Shown here piece by piece: positions 32,018 through 35,820 of a stretch of 35,820 nucleotides of DNA (positions are counted from its first letter, which is position 1; each line of letters opens with the position of its first letter). The notes beneath the pieces were generated by a model, which had not been told where the DNA came from, ran no database searches, and saw only the letters and a list, made by a program, of their open reading frames with translations. The position numbers were made by a program, and so were the translations under genes. Origin of the DNA: Sanguibacter keddieii (GTDB lineage: Bacteria > Actinomycetota > Actinomycetes > Actinomycetales > Actinomycetaceae); contig NZ_JVOJ01000031.1 in assembly GCF_001064145.1 (NCBI RefSeq), forward strand, positions 383 through 36,202. Direction: 5' to 3'.

Positions 32018-32072
32018 ACGAGGCCGTGGCCCGCTCGCTCGGCTGAGAACCGGTAGCCAGCCACGGCCTCGT
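32018..32072. repeat. GACGAGGCC palindromic element, probable terminator
   Basis: Perfect 13-bp arms ACGAGGCCGTGGC (32018-32030) / GCCACGGCCTCGT (32060-32072), just past the DUF364 stop. Confidence 0.65.
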
Positions 32073-32083
32073 CCATAGAAAAA

Positions 32084-32117
32084 GTGGGGTGTCCCGGCCG
32101 CAGCCGGAACACCCCAC
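32084..32117 (-). terminator. Intrinsic terminator of crgA
   Basis: Stem GTGGGGTGT/ACACCCCAC with inner CCGGC/GCCGG and one mismatch; on the minus strand it is followed by TTTTTC. It lies 30 nt past the crgA stop. Confidence 0.85.
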
Positions 32118-32146
32118 ACTCACGTTTGTCGCGATACTACCCGCGT

Positions 32147-32410
32147 TCAACGCCAACGCAGCGTCATCAGGAAGCCGACCATCATCGTGCCCAGACCCAC
32201 CGCAATGTTCCACGCGCCCAGCTTCGGAACCGGGTACGTGCCCGACGAAATGTAGTAGACGACAACCCACAGCAGACCCAGAATCATCAGGGCCACAAAC
32301 GTGGGTGCCCACCAGGCGGGGCTAAGCGGAATACCGTCAGTCCAGTTCTGGATGTCGGTATCGTCCTCAACCTCGTGCCCATTCTTCTTACGCTTCTTGG
32401 ATTCGGCCAC
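32147..32410 (-). CDS. crgA: Cell division protein CrgA
   Basis: An 87-residue actinobacterial division protein. A basic cytoplasmic head (AESKKRKKNG) and PLSPAWWAP precede two transmembrane helices (FVALMILGLLWVVVYYI and WNIAVGLGTMMVGFLMTL), joined by the short extracellular SSGTYPVPKLG loop; it ends LRWR. This matches the whole length and layout of CrgA, which recruits FtsI and interacts with FtsZ/FtsQ and CwsA at the septum. It is divergent from the DUF881 gene; 32411-32533 holds their promoters. Confidence 0.95.
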   Translation of the reverse strand: MAESKKRKKNGHEVEDDTDIQNWTDGIPLSPAWWAPTFVALMILGLLWVVVYYISSGTYPVPKLGAWNIAVGLGTMMVGFLMTLRWR

Positions 32411-32533
32411 GTCGGGTCCTCTCTGCTGGCCCGCGCGGGAAGAAAACCGCCCGGCGGTGATGAATTAGTCGCAACACTAGCGTAGTCTCGGACGTGGAAA
32501 GTGCCAAAGCGCAGCGCCATACAAGGGGGAAAG

Positions 32534-33232
32534 ATGCACGCACGCAGGCTCCGCCACACCGCCGGCGTGCTCGCCGTAACCGTCGCCTCCGGCCTCCTCT
32601 TCTCCGTATCCGCGCTCAACGAACGCAAAAACCCCGCGGCAACCTCCGACCTGTCCACCCTCGTGCGCAACCGCCAGGAACAGGTCAAAGCCCTCGAAAA
32701 CGAGGTCTCCTCGCTCGACGCGCAGATCCAGAGCTACACCACCACAGTCCCCCAATCCGGCGACGAGGACGTCTTTACCGCTCGCTCCACCCAAACCGTC
32801 ACCGGCCCCGGCGTCCAAATCACTCTCAGCGACGCGCCCCCCGGAGATATTCCCGAAGGCGCAACCCCCAACGACCTCGTCATCCACCAGCAGGACATCG
32901 AAGACACGATGAACGCGCTGTGGAGCGGAGGCGCCGAAGCCATGACCGTCCAGGGCGTACGCATCACCTCGCGCACCGTCATCCGCTGCATCGGCAACGT
33001 CATCCTCGTGGACGGAACCAGCTTCTCCCCGCCCTATGTGATCCAAGCAATCGGTGATCCTGCCACCCTGCGCGCGACGGTTACCGCAAACCCACGTATG
33101 GTGAATTACCAGGCCTACGTGACAAAGTACGGCCTCGGGTGGGACATGCAGACCAAAGACTCCCTCAGCTTCGCGCCCGCCACCACCCCGCTGACCGTCA
33201 ACTACGCAACCGTGGAGGAACCGAATGGGTGA
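32534..33232 (+). CDS. DUF881 family membrane-anchored protein
   Basis: A 232-residue protein. ATG 32534 is chosen because AGGGGG lies 5 nt upstream and the signal anchor starts there (ARRLRHTAGVLAVTVASGLL). A coiled coil follows (RNRQEQVKALENEVSSLDAQ), then the DUF881 fold with GPGVQITLSDAP, HQQDIEDTMNALWSGGAEAM, GVRITSRTVIRCIGN and VNYATV. Family members sit next to crgA in many Actinobacteria and are suspected to act at the division site. The stop overlaps the sortase ATG by 8 nt. Confidence 0.9.
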   Translation: MHARRLRHTAGVLAVTVASGLLFSVSALNERKNPAATSDLSTLVRNRQEQVKALENEVSSLDAQIQSYTTTVPQSGDEDVFTARSTQTVTGPGVQITLSDAPPGDIPEGATPNDLVIHQQDIEDTMNALWSGGAEAMTVQGVRITSRTVIRCIGNVILVDGTSFSPPYVIQAIGDPATLRATVTANPRMVNYQAYVTKYGLGWDMQTKDSLSFAPATTPLTVNYATVEEPNG

Positions 33233-33986
33233 ACACGTCGCCCCGACCACGTCGGCTCAGAAAAAGCGCTCCAACATCTTCTGGAACATCGTCGGTGTCG
33301 TCGGCGAACTGCTCATCACCTTCGCCATCATCGTCGGTCTCTTCTCCGTCTGGCAGCTCTACTGGACGACTTACGAGGTTGCCGGACAGGTCTCCCAGAC
33401 CATCGCCTCGTACGAAGACAGCCACCAGCCCGCCAAGCGCACCCAGGGCGAAATCCGCACCGACGACCCGCCCGCCTTCGACCGCGAAGTCGGCGACGGC
33501 GAAGTCTACGGCATCATCCACGTGCCCACCTGGGACTGGATGAAAATCCCCCTCGCCGAAGGCACCACCTCCTACGTCCTCGACCAAGGCTGGGCCGGCC
33601 ACTACGACATGACCACCCAGCCCGGCGGCGTCGGCAACTTCTCCGTCGCCGGCCACCGCCGCACCTACGGCAACAACTTCCGCTGGATCGACCGCCTCAC
33701 CCCGGGCGACAAGGTCGTCGTGGAAGTCGACGACCGCTACCTCGTGTACTCCGTGGTCTCCTCCGAGATCATCGACGCCACCGACCCCACCCAGATGCGC
33801 GTCGTCGCCCCCGTCATCGACGACGAATCCTGGTCGGAAACCCCCACCGAGCGTTGGATGACCATGACTACCTGCCACCCCGAATACGGCAACTGGCAGC
33901 GCTACATCGTCCACCTCAAGTTCGAATCCTGGACCCCCAAGGACACGGGCGTGCCCGCCGAACTCGTCGACGAACCCACGAACTGA
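33225..33986 (+). CDS. Class E sortase
   Basis: A 253-residue sortase with an N-terminal transmembrane anchor (about 20-45). The catalytic His144 is in VAGHRRTYG, Cys217 in TTCHPEYGNW and Arg226 follows in QRYI. Tyr-type class E features (TTCHP, IIHVPTWDW) are visible. Class E enzymes attach surface proteins with LAXTG-type motifs to peptidoglycan in Actinobacteria. It is translationally coupled to DUF881 and precedes the 53-aa membrane protein, a conserved arrangement. Confidence 0.95.
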   Translation: MGEHVAPTTSAQKKRSNIFWNIVGVVGELLITFAIIVGLFSVWQLYWTTYEVAGQVSQTIASYEDSHQPAKRTQGEIRTDDPPAFDREVGDGEVYGIIHVPTWDWMKIPLAEGTTSYVLDQGWAGHYDMTTQPGGVGNFSVAGHRRTYGNNFRWIDRLTPGDKVVVEVDDRYLVYSVVSSEIIDATDPTQMRVVAPVIDDESWSETPTERWMTMTTCHPEYGNWQRYIVHLKFESWTPKDTGVPAELVDEPTN

Positions 33987-33996
33987 AGGACCCCAC

Positions 33997-34158
33997 ATGT
34001 ACGCATGGATCTTCCGCCACCTGCCCGGCCCCACCTGGTTCAAAGTCATTGAATCCCTGGCCCTCATCGGCGCGGCCGTCGCCGCTCTGTTCACCTGGGT
34101 CTACCCCTGGGTCCAGTCCTACCTGGAGCTGGGACAGTCCTCCGTCGGCGGTGCCTGA
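33997..34158 (+). CDS. Small membrane protein downstream of sortase E
   Basis: A 53-residue protein, MYAWIFRHLPGPTWFKVIES at the N-terminus, then one hydrophobic helix (LALIGAAVAALFTWVYPWV) and a short soluble tail ending GGA. AGGA lies 6 nt before the ATG and it starts 10 nt after the sortase stop, so it belongs to the same operon. Small proteins of this kind occur between sortase E and pabA in related genera. It is too short for the usual gene-finding cut-off, but the spacing and ribosome site support it. Function unknown. Confidence 0.75.
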   Translation: MYAWIFRHLPGPTWFKVIESLALIGAAVAALFTWVYPWVQSYLELGQSSVGGA

Positions 34159-34178
34159 GCCGCTCGCTTGCAGATGGG

Positions 34179-34204
34179 ACGAGGCCGGGGAGACCCGGCC
34201 TCGT
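34179..34204 (+). terminator. GACGAGGCC-type hairpin terminator
   Basis: Perfect 11-bp stem ACGAGGCCGGG/CCCGGCCTCGT with loop GAGA, the tightest copy of the dispersed element, 20 bp past the small membrane-protein stop. A degenerate copy (GGCCACGGCCTCGTA, ending 34331) lies in the pabA leader. Confidence 0.75.
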
Positions 34205-34347
34205 GCCGTATCCGCGGACGTCGGTTGGCTACCGCCGTCCGCGCCCGCGCGCCCGGAGAACGGACAGCGCCCGCGCGCCCGCTGGGGGAGCACCCTACGA
34301 TGGAGGCCGGAGAAGGGGCCACGGCCTCGTACATGAAAGGACCCGCG

Positions 34348-34986
34348 ATGGCACGAATCCTCTGCGTCGACAACTACGACTCGTTCGTCTTCACGATCGT
34401 GGGCTACCTGCGCCACCTGGGTGCGATCGTAGACGTCGTGCGCAATGACGTCGTGGATCCCGCCTGGTTCGAGGCCGGCTACGACGGCGTCCTCATCTCC
34501 CCCGGACCCGGCGACCCCAAGAGCGCCGGCGCCTCCCTGCAGACCATCGCCGACTGTGCCGAACGCGGCATCCCGATGCTGGGCGTGTGCCTGGGGCACC
34601 AGGCCCTCGGCGAGCTTTTCGGCGCGACCGTCGGGCACGCGCCCGAGCTTATGCACGGCAAAACCTCCGTCATCACGCACGACGGGCGCGGCGTCTTCGA
34701 GGGCGTGCCCTCGCCGCTGACCGTCACCCGCTACCACTCGCTGACGATCGACCCCGCGACCATGCCTGACGAGCTCGAAGTCTCCGCGACTACCGAGTCC
34801 GGCATCATCATGGGCGCGCGCCACCGCTCCCTGCCCCTCGAAGGCGTCCAGTTCCACCCCGAATCCGTCATGACCCAGTCCGGGCACCTCATGTTCGCCA
34901 ACTGGCTAGCCGCCTGCGGCGACGCTGGCGCACGCGAGCGGGCCGTGTCCCTGAAGCCCGTCGTCGCGGAGCGTTTCACGCTGTAG
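34348..34986 (+). CDS. pabA: Class I glutamine amidotransferase (PabA/TrpG)
   Basis: A 212-residue glutaminase subunit. Cys81 (GVCLGHQ), His170 and Glu172 (GVQFHPESV) form the triad; ISPGPGDP and VTRYHSL are typical of the PabA/TrpG group. AAAGGA lies 6 nt before the ATG, which decides the start. It supplies ammonia to PabB for aminodeoxychorismate (folate) or to TrpE for anthranilate; sequence alone does not separate them. Position after DUF881/sortase matches the conserved trpG/pabA next to crgA and pknB in Actinobacteria. Here pknB does not follow. Confidence 0.93.
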   Translation: MARILCVDNYDSFVFTIVGYLRHLGAIVDVVRNDVVDPAWFEAGYDGVLISPGPGDPKSAGASLQTIADCAERGIPMLGVCLGHQALGELFGATVGHAPELMHGKTSVITHDGRGVFEGVPSPLTVTRYHSLTIDPATMPDELEVSATTESGIIMGARHRSLPLEGVQFHPESVMTQSGHLMFANWLAACGDAGARERAVSLKPVVAERFTL

Positions 34987-35106
34987 GTTGCGCGGTCTGC
35001 GTGGCGGCTTTCGTGTCGCCGTGTGGCGCGTCGTGGCTACCGAATCACGTGTTGCGGCGGCGCTGTCGATCTGCTCGTCGGGAGGTGCTTCCGGACAGGG
35101 GCAAGC

Positions 35107-35192
35107 ATCCGGATAGGTTATGCGCATCCGGATAGCTTATTAACCTATCCGGATGTCGATAACCTATCCGGATGTCGATAACCTATCCAGAT
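35107..35192. repeat. Site array A: five copies of a 14-bp site at 19-bp period
   Basis: Two forward copies of ATCCGGATAGSTTA (35107, 35126) and three reverse copies TAACCTATCCRGAT (35141, 35160, 35179), the last with A in place of G. Within each orientation the period is exactly 19 bp, and the two orientations face each other over a 1-bp centre at 35140. The regular spacing suggests binding by a multimeric protein. The stretch 34987-35106 shows nothing I can support. Confidence 0.9.
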
Positions 35193-35247
35193 CGTTGGGC
35201 ACCGCAGCCCGCTCTCTTCACATTCGTGCTCGTCAACTGGGGGCAGT

Positions 35248-35323
35248 GGGGGTTTTGCACTACATGAGGTCCTGGGAGCATGCGTCGCCGGCGTGTCGGA
35301 GGCTCGTGTCGTGCAAAACCCCC
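35248..35323. repeat. Long-spaced perfect inverted repeat
   Basis: GGGGGTTTTGCAC (35248-35260) and GTGCAAAACCCCC (35311-35323) pair perfectly over 13 bp with 50 bp between. It may be a terminator-like stem or the ends of a tiny element. Confidence 0.8.
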
Positions 35324-35373
35324 CGTTTGATGCGAGTTTCTTATGGTGCGGCCGCGAAAGTTCTTGTTCCTTT

Positions 35374-35455
35374 GTGGTGTTACACCACTTAGGGAGCATG
35401 ACACCCCTTCCGAGCTGGTGCAATGCTCCCTAAATGGTGCAATGCCCCCTAATAG
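35374..35455. repeat. Palindrome and TAGGGAGCAT/GGTGCAATGC repeats
   Basis: GTGGTGT-T-ACACCAC (35374-35388) is a perfect palindrome, followed by TTAGGGAGCAT (35389-35399) which pairs with ATGCTCCCTAA (35423-35433). GGTGCAATGCYCCCTAA occurs twice at a 19-bp period (35417, 35436). No coding potential is visible. Confidence 0.85.
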
Positions 35456-35524
35456 GTGTAGCGCGTTGTGAATGCAGGTGGGCGTGTCAGCTACGGTGCC
35501 GCAGATGTGCTTGTTGGCGGGTCT

Positions 35525-35591
35525 ATCCGGATAGGTTACGAGCATCCGGATAGCTTATTAACCTATCCGGATGTCGATAACCTATCCAGAT
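35525..35591. repeat. Site array B: four copies of the 14-bp site at 19-bp period
   Basis: Forward copies at 35525 and 35544, reverse copies at 35559 and 35578 (again ending with the A variant). The layout equals array A minus one reverse unit, displaced by 418 bp. Period is 19 bp. The sequence between array B and the transposase stop (35592-35642) probably contains the insertion-sequence end. Confidence 0.9.
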
Positions 35592-35642
35592 CGGGTCAAG
35601 TCCTGTGGAGTGGTGTAATCGTTTTGTGTCCTTCGGGTTGGG

Positions 35643-35820
35643 TTATGCGCTGAGTTGGAGTGGGGGGTCCTCCTGTTGGGTGGGTTGGGGTGTGAGTCGT
35701 GATTTGGTGAGGATGTCGAGGCTGAGGTAGCGTCGGCCTTCGGCCCATTCGTCGTTTTGTTCGGCGAGGACGGCTCCGACCAGGCGGATGATGGCCTGGC
35801 GGTTGGGGAAGATCCCCACG
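35643..35820 (-). mobile_element. IS256-family transposase, C-terminal end (runs off the window)
   Basis: The reading frame on the minus strand ends at 35643 (TAA) and is open to the window edge. It encodes [35 protein letters not shown] and a Gln/Pro-rich tail ending LQLSA, which matches the C-terminal end of IS256/Mutator-type transposases (DEWxEGRRY motif). The catalytic DDE residues lie outside the window. The inverted-repeat end is expected between about 35595 and 35642, but I cannot delimit it. It interrupts the neighbourhood downstream of pabA, where pknB would be expected. Confidence 0.85.

Noticed and set aside
35107-35192. CRISPR array
   Set aside because: The repeated units are 14 bp with 5-bp spacers and occur in both orientations; there are no unique spacers and no cas genes.
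35153-35392. ORFs beginning M-x-I-T-Y-P-D in the repeat region
   Set aside because: The shared start is only the translated repeat unit; the rest has no protein-like character or ribosome site.
34987-35640. Chromosomal origin (oriC)
   Set aside because: Although the block is near dnaA-linked genes, the sites do not match the TTATCCACA DnaA box and no dnaA or dnaN gene is present.

Overview
The window is GC-rich DNA with densely packed genes, frequent start/stop overlaps and the gene order crgA - DUF881 - class E sortase - pabA preceded by a cyclophilin and a rhomboid. That order is typical of the dnaA-proximal region of Actinobacteria. The overall protein set (class E sortase, small T7SS-type module, DASS transporter, CmtR) suggests an Actinomyces/Schaalia-type actinomycete; this is an inference from gene content, not a database match.

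Layout. (1) 1-3400 is an accessory segment: a small membrane ORF, a CmtR-like Cd/Pb sensor overlapping a P1B-type metal ATPase, then a decayed luciferase-type monooxygenase. (2) 3455-7495 is an apparent operon: a DASS/SLC13 anion transporter, a histidine kinase carrying a degenerate receiver and a cNMP-binding-like domain, and a receiver-only response regulator. (3) 7567-8720 is AT-richer: an Abi_2/AbiF-family HEPN protein whose leader carries a diverged copy of a neighbouring terminator hairpin. (4) 8748-11740: an unknown protein, a nitroreductase, a divergent alpha/beta hydrolase and a lipoprotein. (5) 11756-12630: a DUF1778/GNAT toxin-antitoxin pair with a palindromic operator. (6) 12772-15299: a polar amino-acid ABC importer (ATPase, permease, binding lipoprotein). 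(7) 15533-18760: a 50-aa charged helical protein, a truncated cupin, an amidohydrolase and an adenosylhomocysteinase-like protein that appears to lack several catalytic residues. (8) 18865-21276: a MacB/FtsX-type ABC exporter and a 70-aa LEA-like paralog of the 50-aa protein. (9) 21487-25229: a HAD phosphatase and a locally duplicated family of Pro/Gln-rich membrane proteins, including a 133-bp repeat and a frameshifted copy. (10) 25293-29485: a type VII-secretion-like set (EspC/WXG-like protein, large Gly-rich effector-like protein, mycosin-like protease) and an Ala-rich membrane protein. (11) 29637-34986: the conserved chromosomal block ppi, rhomboid, DUF364, crgA, DUF881, sortase E, small membrane protein, pabA. 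(12) 34987-35820: about 650 bp with no credible gene, holding two matching arrays of 14-bp sites at 19-bp period plus other palindromes, and then the 3' end of an IS256-family transposase running off the window.

A dispersed palindrome (GACGAGGCC ... GGCCTCGTC) sits at several gene ends and probably acts as a terminator family. Several genes begin 6-7 nt after a TANNNT hexamer and have no Shine-Dalgarno sequence, suggesting leaderless mRNAs. I saw no tRNA, rRNA or CRISPR array.
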